A stretch of 37,057 nucleotides of DNA from Candidatus Pacearchaeota archaeon (GTDB lineage: Archaea; Nanobdellota; Nanobdellia; Pacearchaeales; GW2011-AR1). Positions within the stretch are counted from its first letter, which is position 1. Each line of letters starts with the position of its first letter. Under the pieces are notes generated by a model. It was not told the DNA's origin, searched no databases, and saw nothing but the letters and a program-made list of their open reading frames with translations. Of the stretch, positions 25,117-31,254 are shown in pieces. The stretch is taken from the NCBI GenBank assembly GCA_018303945.1, contig JAGVXD010000006.1:1-37057 (forward strand), written 5' to 3'. The position numbers were made by a program, and so were the translations under genes.

Positions 25117-25824
25117 ATGAAAAAGAAAATTCTTAGTTTGTTAATTGCTCCATTTATATATTCTGCTAGCTCGCAGATAAGAATAAACGAAATTGTTACA
25201 AATCCTCAACAAGACCATAACGCTAGCGGGAGTGTGACAGATACCGATGAGTATTTAGAGTTATTTAATTATTCTGGCCAGCCCAATAGCTTGCAAGGAT
25301 GGAGACTTGAATTAATAGATACTACTCCTGAAAGCATTAGTTTAAGCAATATTATAATCAATCCTGGAGAGTTTTATGTTGTTCAGAATCCCCGAGGAGA
25401 GCAGAATAATAATGGGAGAGTTGAATTATATGATAGCTTAAGCAATTTAGTTGATTCTGTGAGTTATGGAACATGGTTGGGGGCTACAGTCACTAATGCC
25501 AACGCTACCGGATTGTTTAATGAGTCTTTATCGAGGTATCCTGACGGAAGCACTAATTGGGTAAAAACCTATGCTTCAAGAGGGAGAACAAATTTTCCTT
25601 CTCCAGAGGAAAGGACAATGCTTTATATTTTTAGAGAGCAAGATGGAAATAAAGTGGGTATTGAAGTAATTGGAGCATCTCAAAGAGAAAGTGTTTTACA
25701 GACAATCAATTCTCTTTCTGATACTAACTGGACGGATATATACACGAACAGAATGCCATTTAGATTTACAAATGACTCTTTCTCTCAAAGATTTTACAGA
25801 ACAAGAGAAGAGTATCTCCGATAA
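25117..25824 (+). CDS. Secreted lamin-tail-domain (LTD) protein
   Basis: 235 residues. A signal peptide (MKKKILSLLIAPFIYSASS) precedes a lamin-tail-like Ig-fold domain (~20-125): RINEIVTNPQ, EYLELFNYSGQPNSLQGWRLEL, NPGEFYVVQNP and DSVSYGTW follow the LTD pattern. The remaining ~110 residues are an uncharacterised C-terminal domain. LTDs occur in bacterial and some archaeal secreted proteins, often with nucleases or adhesins; here no nuclease motif is visible. It is flanked by hypothetical genes in the accessory region. Confidence 0.75.
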   Translation: MKKKILSLLIAPFIYSASSQIRINEIVTNPQQDHNASGSVTDTDEYLELFNYSGQPNSLQGWRLELIDTTPESISLSNIIINPGEFYVVQNPRGEQNNNGRVELYDSLSNLVDSVSYGTWLGATVTNANATGLFNESLSRYPDGSTNWVKTYASRGRTNFPSPEERTMLYIFREQDGNKVGIEVIGASQRESVLQTINSLSDTNWTDIYTNRMPFRFTNDSFSQRFYRTREEYLR

Positions 25825-25888
25825 GATTTAACATGAATATATTATAATATAAAAGTTTAAGAACTTCTAAACTTCTCTAAAAAGTACA

Positions 25889-26311
25889 ATGAATAGAAGA
25901 AGAATTGCTCCCACTTTTATGTTGCCTTCTGAATTTCCAGATCCGGATGTAAGAGATATTTATGTTGTTCTTCGTGGAGGAATAGATAATGTTTGTGTTA
26001 CTTCCGCTCAAGAATTTAAATGCCCTGGCGATCTATTCTATCTATTTCCTAATTCTCTGTCGTATGAAGGAACATTGAGGTGTTATAGAACAGATGACAA
26101 TTCACTGATTGAGCCACTTTTAAGACAGCTAGTAGAGAGAAATAATGGTTTTGTTGATTGGACTATGGTTCTTGATCAAGGACAAGCGGCATATTGTGCT
26201 CTCAAAGAACAACTTGCAGGCAAAAAGTGCATGGGAGCAATTCTTAGATTTACTAATGAAGGTGAATTGTATCTCCCAAGAAAAGAGAAAGTAGAGATTT
26301 TATCTTCTTAA
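25889..26311 (+). CDS. Hypothetical protein, 140 aa
   Basis: A soluble protein (MNRRRIAPTFMLPSEFPDPDVRDIYVVLRGG...) with mixed alpha/beta composition and four Cys, without signal peptide or membrane segment. A/T-rich promoter-like sequence (ataatataaaag, ~25845) lies upstream. I do not recognise the family. Codon use looks like that of neighbouring genes, so I accept it as coding. Confidence 0.55.
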   Translation: MNRRRIAPTFMLPSEFPDPDVRDIYVVLRGGIDNVCVTSAQEFKCPGDLFYLFPNSLSYEGTLRCYRTDDNSLIEPLLRQLVERNNGFVDWTMVLDQGQAAYCALKEQLAGKKCMGAILRFTNEGELYLPRKEKVEILSS

Positions 26312-26407
26312 CCCTCCGCCAACTCAAAACATTTTCTTAGCTAGTTTGTGCTTCCTCTTTAAGTCAATTATAACAGTAAATCTTCTGATTAATACGAACT
26401 TATTACT

Positions 26408-26444
26408 ATGCTGAAAGATTTAAGCGAAAGGAAAAAGATTACGC
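26408..26444 (+). repeat. Duplicated gene-start-like repeat, copy 1
   Basis: 37 bases beginning with ATG (ATGCTGAAAGATTTAAGCGA...) that recur at 27454..27490 with two mismatches. Both copies are preceded by a CGAACT motif 10-15 nt upstream and would encode MLKDLSER[K/R]KIT before the similarity stops. This copy overlaps the last 6 bases of the convergent 26439..26846 gene. Confidence 0.75.
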
Positions 26445-26846
26445 CTTGGGTGTGACCCTGTACCCTTTCAACCGTTTTGGTTCTTCATAGTATCCAGAAT
26501 GTGTGTGTCTAGATTTTCTATGTCTTGTCCCTTCCACAATAATATCGATTTCGTCCACCATCTGTTGTTCGCTCAGATTCCTTAAAAGCGATTTAACGTG
26601 GCTCTCTAGAAAATTAGTATATTTTGGAGTGTCTTCTTTTAGAGCTACTAACCCTTTAGAAACTACTGAAAGAGGAAAATAACTTTCCCTATAATCTTGA
26701 TTTAAATCTCTAAGTCTTGCAAGAATAGTGTCTTCGTCCACTGAGTTCGCTATAGAGATTAGTTTAGTATCTTGAATAGATGGACTTAGTTGCAGCTTCT
26801 TCATTAATCTCTTATTTCTGGACAGTAGATAAACCTTTCTCTTCAA
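26439..26846 (-). CDS. Hypothetical protein, 135 aa
   Basis: A soluble, charged, helix-rich protein (MKRKVYLLSRNKRLMKKLQL, then DEDTILARLRDLNQDYRESYF and ESHVKSLLRNLSEQQMVDEIDIIVEG). The C-terminus is rich in His/Arg/Lys (TRHRKSRHTHSGYYEEPKRLKGYRV), which could bind nucleic acid. No family is recognised. Confidence 0.5.
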   Translation of the reverse strand: MKRKVYLLSRNKRLMKKLQLSPSIQDTKLISIANSVDEDTILARLRDLNQDYRESYFPLSVVSKGLVALKEDTPKYTNFLESHVKSLLRNLSEQQMVDEIDIIVEGTRHRKSRHTHSGYYEEPKRLKGYRVTPKA

Positions 26847-27136
26847 AAAATATGTGATTATGGGGCTTTAGAGGCAATTAATTACACATACCGATAAATC
26901 TGATAAATGCGAACTTTTTGGTTGAAAAAGGGCTCTAAACGGCGGTTAATGTATCTTATACGAACTTCTTCGTTGCTCGTGGAAGTAAGAATTAAACGAA
27001 TTTTGTAGTTCAATTTCGATAGGGGCTTTCGAAAGACTTATTAGTGATGGTGGTCCATCTTGGTTCAGTCCAGGTATATTGGCGCACTGAATAATCGATA
27101 TTGTCCCACCCATTTCTTATCATGTGAGAATGGGCT

Positions 27137-27186
27137 TCTTTCCATACTATTTTACTTTTCAGAAAAAGGGAAGTTTTATCCTGCAA
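27137..27186 (+). pseudogene. 50-bp exact copy of an internal presenilin-gene fragment
   Basis: Identical over 50 bases to the minus strand of 7070..7119 and still in an open frame (SILFYFSEKGKFYPA). The flanks on both sides do not match the presenilin gene. It is a copied fragment, not a functional gene. Confidence 0.9.
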
Positions 27187-27282
27187 GTCCTCCGAAAACT
27201 AATATTGAGAACCCTAAGATTTCTCCAAGTGTTTTCGCATTGCTCATAGAAAAATAAAGAATAGGGAGTTTTTAATCTTTTC

Positions 27283-27380
27283 TGCCGGGCGCGTTCGGCT
27301 TAGAGAACCTCCTACGGGTTCCTCTCACCTCCAGCAACCTACCGAACGCAGTTGATGCCGGGCGCGTTCGGCGCTTCGCG
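27283..27380. repeat. GC-rich palindromic element with a repeated 17-mer
   Basis: TGCCGGGCGCGTTCGGC occurs at 27283..27299 and again at 27356..27372. Between them GCGTTCGG is matched by CCGAACGC, and the second copy runs into a hairpin GGCGC-TTC-GCGCC. The composition is sharply different from the A/T-rich surroundings. Confidence 0.7.
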
Positions 27381-27453
27381 CCTCACAAATTATTGAAGCT
27401 ATGATTTCTTAGATTAGAGCGGAAATTTAAATATTTAAACGAACTATATTTGG

Positions 27454-27490
27454 ATGCTGAAAGATTTAAGCGAAAGAAGAAAGATTACGC
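27454..27490 (+). repeat. Duplicated gene-start-like repeat, copy 2
   Basis: 37 bases matching 26408..26444 with two mismatches. The frame closes about ten codons later, so this is a remnant rather than a gene. A TATA-like aatatttaaac and a CGAACT motif precede it. Confidence 0.75.
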
Positions 27491-27590
27491 TAAAGGGTTG
27501 TGAACATCTTATTGATTAAATAGGGCTGGCTAATTGGAACTTATGTCAAGAATGAAGGATGTTAGAAGAACGAGTAGGGTATATGATATA

Positions 27591-27722
27591 TTAAAATAGG
27601 GCTAAAATTCCTACGATTATCAGGTAAATTGCGACAACGTAGTTAAGAAAGCGAGGCCAGATTAAGATTATTATACCTGCAATTATGGCGAGAATTGCCG
27701 AGAGAGTTATTGCAAAAGCCAT
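27591..27722 (-). CDS. 43-aa two-helix membrane protein (DUF3096-like)
   Basis: A small ORF missing from the track: MAFAITLSAILAIIAGIIIL, then IWPRFLNYVVAIYLIIVGILALF. The pattern of two hydrophobic helices joined by a W-P-[RK]-x-L-N-Y turn matches the DUF3096 family of tiny membrane proteins found in bacteria and archaea. A TATA-like element (gtttataatt on this strand, ~27740) lies at leaderless distance before the ATG. Function is unknown. Confidence 0.7.
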   Translation of the reverse strand: MAFAITLSAILAIIAGIIILIWPRFLNYVVAIYLIIVGILALF

Positions 27723-27796
27723 GAGAAAATGAGGTAAAATGAAATTATAAACTAATGTTGTCGGTGTGAAGACTACGAAAAATGAAATTGTGGATG

Positions 27797-27937
27797 AAAA
27801 AGTCCTTGCGTATACCTTGGCTTAAACCTCAAGGACTTTTTGCTAAGTCCTTGATGGCACTCAAGAATCTTTGATTCTTGATGAGACGAGGTTTGTTCTG
27901 GACTTTTGGATGCAGAAAAAACGCAGAGGTTTTTCTG
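27797..27937. repeat. Cluster of perfect inverted repeats (three stem-loops)
   Basis: Three separate stems: AAAAAGTCCTTG/CAAGGACTTTTT (27797..27841, 12 bp), TCAAGAATC-TTT-GATTCTTGA (27861..27881, 9 bp) and CAGAAAAA/TTTTTCTG (27913..27937, 8 bp). They run directly into dispersed repeat copy B, forming a ~220-bp train of hairpins. The first ends in a T-run on the plus strand and could also work as a terminator. Confidence 0.75.
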
Positions 27938-27940
27938 AAT

Positions 27941-28016
27941 AGAAAATCCGAAGGATTTTCTTGTGCTCGAAGTGTTCCACGCACTAAAGTGTGTGGTTTA
28001 TCAGACACTTCGACAT
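27941..28016. repeat. Dispersed structured repeat, copy B
   Basis: 76 nt, ungapped match to 4601..4676 with seven differences. Hairpin 1 keeps its stem, but the 3-nt loop is GAA instead of TTC, i.e. reverse-complemented. In hairpin 2 one C-to-T change turns a G-C pair into a G-T wobble. All stems stay paired. Confidence 0.85.
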
Positions 28017-28048
28017 GAAAAAGTCTTGTCGACGATAGAGGGTGTTTA

Positions 28049-28068
28049 AGCTGTTTAAACAGCTGTTT
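28049..28068. promoter_or_regulatory. Overlapping palindromes upstream of the coiled-coil/winged-helix gene
   Basis: AGCTGTTTAAACAGCT (28049..28064, perfect 16-nt palindrome) overlaps AAACAGCTGTTT (28057..28068, perfect 12-nt palindrome). It lies about 110 bp upstream of the TATA-like box aatatttaaata (~28172..28183), with several GTGTTTA half-site-like words in between. The 12-mer recurs inside the gene itself. Confidence 0.6.
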
Positions 28069-28206
28069 GTTTTTGATTTTATGGTGTTTAACTATTTATT
28101 TTTAGTGTTTAGGGGTGTTTGAAGAGTGTAAAATGCTTATAGTCACACTTGGCTTATTAAGCCTTATAAACGCAATATTTAAATAGTCTGGCGTTGGTAT
28201 AGTTGT

Positions 28207-28851
28207 ATGTTTGAGTGGCTTTTTGGTGGAAAGGTGAGAAAGCTTGAAGACCAGACTAAAATTGGTTTCTCTGCTGTAAAAAAAGATATGGAGGTGGTTG
28301 GAAAATGGATTAAACACCTTGATGGACAAGATAAACAGCTGTTTGATTCTCTGCAGGAAATAAAACAAGAATTATCGACGATCAGAGATGAAGTGGAAAG
28401 TTTGAGAGAGGGTGTTGGAATTATCTCAAACACCTCGAAAGACAAACAGCTGTTTGAAAAAACAGGTGTTTATGGCAAACAAACAGCTGTTGAAGTTGTT
28501 GAAAAAGGTGTTCAAACAGGTGTTCAAACAGGCAGTTTTTATGAAATTTTCAAAAATTTATCTTTGAATGAAAGAGCATTATTATTTACTTTAATGAATA
28601 GCGAAATGAAGCTAAGTTATGAAGATTTGGCTCTGCTTTTAGGAAAAGAGAGATCTACGGTAAGAGGACAAATTAATGCTATAAAACAGAAAAGTGAGGG
28701 GCTAATTGAAGAAATTACCGAGAAAAATGGTAAAAAAAGAGTATATGTGCCCTTGGAAATTAAGGAAAAGCTAGCAAAATATGCGAAAGTGAGAGTTGTA
28801 AAAAGAAAGAAAGGTTCGGTTAACACGAAGATAGGAGAAAATAATGAATAG
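28207..28851 (+). CDS. Coiled-coil / winged-helix DNA-binding protein with repeat-encoded linker (paralogue 1)
   Basis: 214 residues. The N-terminal ~75 residues (MFEWLFGGKVRKLEDQTKIGF..., then LQEIKQELSTIRDEVESLRE) form a coiled coil. A linker at ~75-115 is written in short repeats (DKQLFEKTGVYGKQTAVE, GVQTGVQTG). The C-terminal ~95 residues look like a winged helix-turn-helix (LSLNERALLFTLMN, LSYEDLALLLGKERSTVRGQINAI, and the wing GKKRVYVPLEIKE). The DNA word AAACAGCTGTTT and variants AAACAGGTGTTC/T occur five times in the gene, in two different reading frames, and also upstream of its promoter. A TATA-like box gives a near-leaderless start. It faces a homologous gene (29184..29870) convergently. 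Similar proteins recur in DPANN genomes as far as I recall; function is unknown, with autoregulation likely. Confidence 0.75.
   Translation: MFEWLFGGKVRKLEDQTKIGFSAVKKDMEVVGKWIKHLDGQDKQLFDSLQEIKQELSTIRDEVESLREGVGIISNTSKDKQLFEKTGVYGKQTAVEVVEKGVQTGVQTGSFYEIFKNLSLNERALLFTLMNSEMKLSYEDLALLLGKERSTVRGQINAIKQKSEGLIEEITEKNGKKRVYVPLEIKEKLAKYAKVRVVKRKKGSVNTKIGENNE
28333..28537. repeat. Intragenic array of AAACAGCTGTTT-type motifs
   Basis: Copies: 28333 and 28444 (exact palindrome AAACAGCTGTTT), 28460 (AAACAGGTGTTT), 28481 (AAACAGCTGTTG), 28514 (AAACAGGTGTTC) and a partial at 28526. The last part is a 12-bp tandem repeat (GGTGTTCAAACA twice). Relative to the gene, the first two are in frame 0 (Lys-Gln-Leu-Phe) and the others are shifted by one base. 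Confidence 0.8.
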
Positions 28852-29101
28852 TCGCTTACAAATATACTTAAAGAAAATGAAAAGTGAGAGTCCAGAGATT
28901 AGATTTTTCATGAGAAGTGGAGTAAAAAATAGAGAAAGTGAGTGGAAAGAACATTTTTGGAGACAGGTAATAAAAATGGAGCAGAAAGTGAGAGCCAGAT
29001 ACAGCTTAGAAAGTGTATTTTTAAATGAAAATTCAACAAAAAATGAGGGAATATTGGGTAGAAAATCAATGTTTCTGAAAAACTGGGAAAATAGTGAGTG
29101 A
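28844..29101 (+). CDS. Hypothetical basic protein, 85 aa
   Basis: The ATG overlaps the end of paralogue 1 by 8 nt (gaATGaatag), suggesting translational coupling. The product is highly basic and helix-rich (MNSRLQIYLKKMKSESPEIRFF, then WKEHFWRQVIKMEQKVRARYSLE). No family is recognised. It may be a nucleic-acid-binding partner of the upstream regulator or a chance ORF. Confidence 0.4.
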   Translation: MNSRLQIYLKKMKSESPEIRFFMRSGVKNRESEWKEHFWRQVIKMEQKVRARYSLESVFLNENSTKNEGILGRKSMFLKNWENSE

Positions 29102-29183
29102 TTTAAACGAACTTTAATGAGAAGAGAAATAATGAAAAGTTTAGCTGTAGATATGTGAATTACTTATTCGGTGAGCGGTATAA

Positions 29184-29870
29184 CTAAATCTCGCGCAAAG
29201 CTATCAGAGTTTGAAGTGAGGCCATTTTCTTAAGTTCTAGGGGGATAGAAAGAATAACTTTTTTATTGTTCTCCTTAATTTTTGTTAATGGAACTCCTTT
29301 TCGCATGATTTTAAGTGCGTAATCGCGAATTGAACTTTCAGAAAGCTTAAGTTTGGTGGAAATAAGAGAGTAATCAACGATAAGCCCTTCTTCTTCAAGC
29401 TGATAAATGGTCGCAAAAACAAGCATTTCTTGAGAAGTTAGCTTCTTAAATTGCCGACGAAGATCTTTCTTTAAGTCGTCGAGAGAATTAAGGACTTCTG
29501 AAACTTGCTTTAAAGATGGTGGTGATGTAATTGAGGCTTGAAAGGGGGATTTTGTGTTTGAGATTATGTGTCTGTCTGTCTGTTGGTTTGTCTGTCTGTC
29601 TGTTGGAACCCCCCTATTTCCTGTGGAGATATCTGAAATTGGGCTTTTTACGGCTTCTAGAGGCATATTATAAAGTTCGTTTAAATTATCTGTTGGAATT
29701 GAGTGCCTGTTTGTTTGTTGGAGAGAATCTTGTGTTGGAATATGTGTTGGAATATGTGTTGGATTTAAAATTTGTTTTAATTCTATTAGTTCGGAAGATA
29801 TTGCCTCTAACTCCTCCTTTAAATCTGATATGTCTTGCTTTACTTTGGAAAAGGCCTCTTTTACAGGATC
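29184..29870 (-). CDS. Coiled-coil / winged-helix DNA-binding protein with repeat-encoded linker (paralogue 2)
   Basis: 228 residues from the ATG at 29870 (MDPVKEAFSKVKQDISDLKEELEAI). The track's longer start at 29957 would read through a TATA-like box (tctttataac on this strand, ~30 nt upstream). Domain order is as in paralogue 1: N-terminal coiled coil (~1-40), a long low-complexity linker (~40-130) with PTHIPTHIPTQ and TDRQTNQQTDRH, a second helical segment (LNSLDDLKKDLRRQFKKLT), and a C-terminal winged helix (FATIYQL, STKLKLSESSIRDYALKIMRKG, KKVILSIPLELKK). The C-terminal halves of both paralogues align over their full length, including the EN.KK wing and P.E.K end. The linker DNA is built from tandem repeats (29569..29606, 29731..29766), including tetranucleotide runs. 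Function is unknown; likely a DNA-binding regulator. Confidence 0.75.
   Translation of the reverse strand, partial: DPVKEAFSKVKQDISDLKEELEAISSELIELKQILNPTHIPTHIPTQDSLQQTNRHSIPTDNLNELYNMPLEAVKSPISDISTGNRGVPTDRQTNQQTDRHIISNTKSPFQASITSPPSLKQVSEVLNSLDDLKKDLRRQFKKLTSQEMLVFATIYQLEEEGLIVDYSLISTKLKLSESSIRDYALKIMRKGVPLTKIKENNKKVILSIPLELKKMASLQTLIALREI
29569..29606 (-). repeat. Tetranucleotide-rich direct repeat in paralogue 2
   Basis: Two exact copies of the 18-mer TGTCTGTCTGTCTGTTGG (plus-strand reading) at 29569..29586 and 29589..29606. Each contains a run of three or more TGTC units inside the coding frame. Confidence 0.9.
29731..29766 (-). repeat. 12-bp in-frame tandem repeat in paralogue 2
   Basis: TGTGTTGGAATA repeated (29731, 29743, and a diverged third at 29755), encoding the PTHIPTHIPT part of the linker. 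The 12-bp period preserves the reading frame. Confidence 0.9.
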
Positions 29871-29907
29871 CATGTAGATTATAGAGTTGGGGAAGTTATA
29901 AAGATTA

Positions 29908-30192
29908 TTATGTTTGGGTGTTCTTTTGTAGTTTAGCGTATGCAGAATATGCTTCATCGGTAAGACGCCAACGGCGTCTTCGTAAGTAGTTTATGCCTTG
30001 TGGATTTTTTACCACTTCAGTTATTAACTTGTTGGACTTTATCTCCTCAAGAAGTGAACGTGTGAACTCTTCATCGCGCGCTATTTCCTTTGCTATTTCA
30101 AATGTAAATTTAAGTTCTGGAGAAACTGAATAAAGATAATGTAAAATCTGTTCAGTTATCTTGTCTTTTTTAGATTGTGAAAGGCGAGGCAT
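29908..30192 (-). CDS. Winged-helix protein, 94 aa
   Basis: MPRLSQSKKDKITEQILHYLYSVSPELKFTFEIAKEIARDEEFTRSLL resembles small archaeal winged-helix proteins: helix, HTH (EIAKEIARDEEFTRSLLEEIKSNKLI) and wing (GINYLRRRRWRLTDEAY). It is basic and probably DNA-binding. The stop lies 37 nt upstream of the paralogue 2 start on the same strand, so the two could be co-transcribed. Confidence 0.7.
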   Translation of the reverse strand: MPRLSQSKKDKITEQILHYLYSVSPELKFTFEIAKEIARDEEFTRSLLEEIKSNKLITEVVKNPQGINYLRRRRWRLTDEAYSAYAKLQKNTQT

Positions 30193-30295
30193 GTTAGTAA
30201 ATAGAATAAAGAGTTATTAAATTTATTTGGCTTGATTTGAAATGTATATCTTCAATTATAGATTTGTTTAAAAAGAAAGGTTTATATTCTAAAAC

Positions 30296-30691
30296 ATGGA
30301 TAAACATATGAATAAATTAGCTCGCTCGACATTGGAAAGAGGATTTATGTATATAGGACAAATGAGTGAGTATCATTGTAAAAATAATGTGGGATGTCTT
30401 ATTACAAATGTTTCATGTGTTAATAATGGGTTGTCTGAATTTTATAGTGTTAGTACAAGAGTGCCAAGTAAAAAGGGGTTGGAAATGGGATTGGGGGGAG
30501 CAATAACAGTTTATTTGACTAGAGTCCTTAGGCATGTAGTTAACTTAATTGAAAATAATCCTGATAAAAAGCGTATAATTAATTGGGATAATGGGCTGAA
30601 AGCCCATATGTATGTTGTTGAAGAATTGAAGAATGGAAGAAAAGTAACTGATGAGTCTTTGGCTGAACAGCTTTGGGGTCGGAGAACTTAA
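30296..30691 (+). CDS. Hypothetical protein, 131 aa
   Basis: A soluble protein (MDKHMNKLARSTLERGFMYIGQMSEYHC...) with four Cys/His-containing stretches but no clear metal site. A TATA-like tttatattc (~30280) is close upstream of the ATG. Family not recognised; amino-acid composition looks normal, so I accept it as coding. Confidence 0.55.
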   Translation: MDKHMNKLARSTLERGFMYIGQMSEYHCKNNVGCLITNVSCVNNGLSEFYSVSTRVPSKKGLEMGLGGAITVYLTRVLRHVVNLIENNPDKKRIINWDNGLKAHMYVVEELKNGRKVTDESLAEQLWGRRT

Positions 30692-30758
30692 AAATTACTA
30701 CTTATTTTTGGGACTTTTCAGATAGAAGATTTAAATAGTAAAAACAAATGGGGATTAT

Positions 30759-31169
30759 ATGAATACTTTAAAATATATGGTGAATGGTATGGGGGGAGCT
30801 GGAGTGTTTGCACTTGGAGCAATATTTTATGATTCATGCAATTCTAAACTTTCGGATGTGAGAATTAACTTAATGGAAGAAGCAAAGAGATATCGTTCTT
30901 CTCCTATTTCTGTTGAATATGATAAAGTTGTTGCAGACATGAAAAAATATGATATTACGCCTCAACAATTGAAAGAACTTGCAGCAAAGCTAGAAGATAA
31001 TAATAATCTTAATGTGATAAGAATGATTCCCAAATCTCAAGAGGCTGTGATAACCCAATTGGATGAAAGTTTTGATAGAATTATATTCCCAGCTATGGGG
31101 ATTGGGGCGGTTTTGGGTATTGGTGTAACTGGTTTAATGAGAATGAGAGAAAAGAAGTTGCAAAGTTGA
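30759..31169 (+). CDS. Hypothetical membrane protein with two terminal helices
   Basis: 136 residues. A hydrophobic N-terminal segment (MVNGMGGAGVFALGAIFYD), a charged helical middle (MEEAKRYRSSPISVEYDKVVADMKKY) and a C-terminal hydrophobic segment (IIFPAMGIGAVLGIGVTGLM) followed by basic residues. Family not recognised. Preceded by a TATA-like gatttaaatag (~30728). Confidence 0.55.
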   Translation: MNTLKYMVNGMGGAGVFALGAIFYDSCNSKLSDVRINLMEEAKRYRSSPISVEYDKVVADMKKYDITPQQLKELAAKLEDNNNLNVIRMIPKSQEAVITQLDESFDRIIFPAMGIGAVLGIGVTGLMRMREKKLQS

Positions 31170-31254
31170 ATCTATTTAGTTTAATATTGTGTTCTGGCGG
31201 TAGGTTTATATATCTTGATGGAAAGAGTTTAGTACTTTGTTTTTCTTTTTAATC

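Larger units (their letters stand above)
26847..27590. other. Non-coding mosaic of repeats and copied fragments
   Basis: About 740 bases without a convincing gene. In order it holds CGAACTT motifs (26907, 26957), the 50-bp copy of the presenilin gene (27137..27186), two copies of a GC-rich 17-mer (27283, 27356), and the second copy of the gene-start-like repeat (27454..27490). The tracked ORF 27060..27257 runs through the presenilin fragment and is not taken as a gene. Confidence 0.6.

Noticed and set aside
27060-27257. 65-aa plus-strand ORF
   Set aside because: Its only recognisable part is the 50-bp copied presenilin fragment; the rest has no protein character, so it is a chance frame.
28049-28206. 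Replication origin
   Set aside because: Palindromes and A/T-rich DNA are present, but no Orc1/Cdc6 gene or origin-box consensus can be seen, so an origin call is not supported.
28102-28445. Two 88-aa minus-strand ORFs
   Set aside because: Shadows opposite paralogue 1 and its upstream region.
28333-28537. CRISPR-like array
   Set aside because: The repeats are 12-nt words at irregular spacing inside a coding region, without spacers of constant length; no cas genes are in the window.
29531-29884. 117-aa plus-strand ORF (VCLSVGLSVCLL...)
   Set aside because: Antisense shadow of the tandem repeats in the coiled-coil/winged-helix gene.
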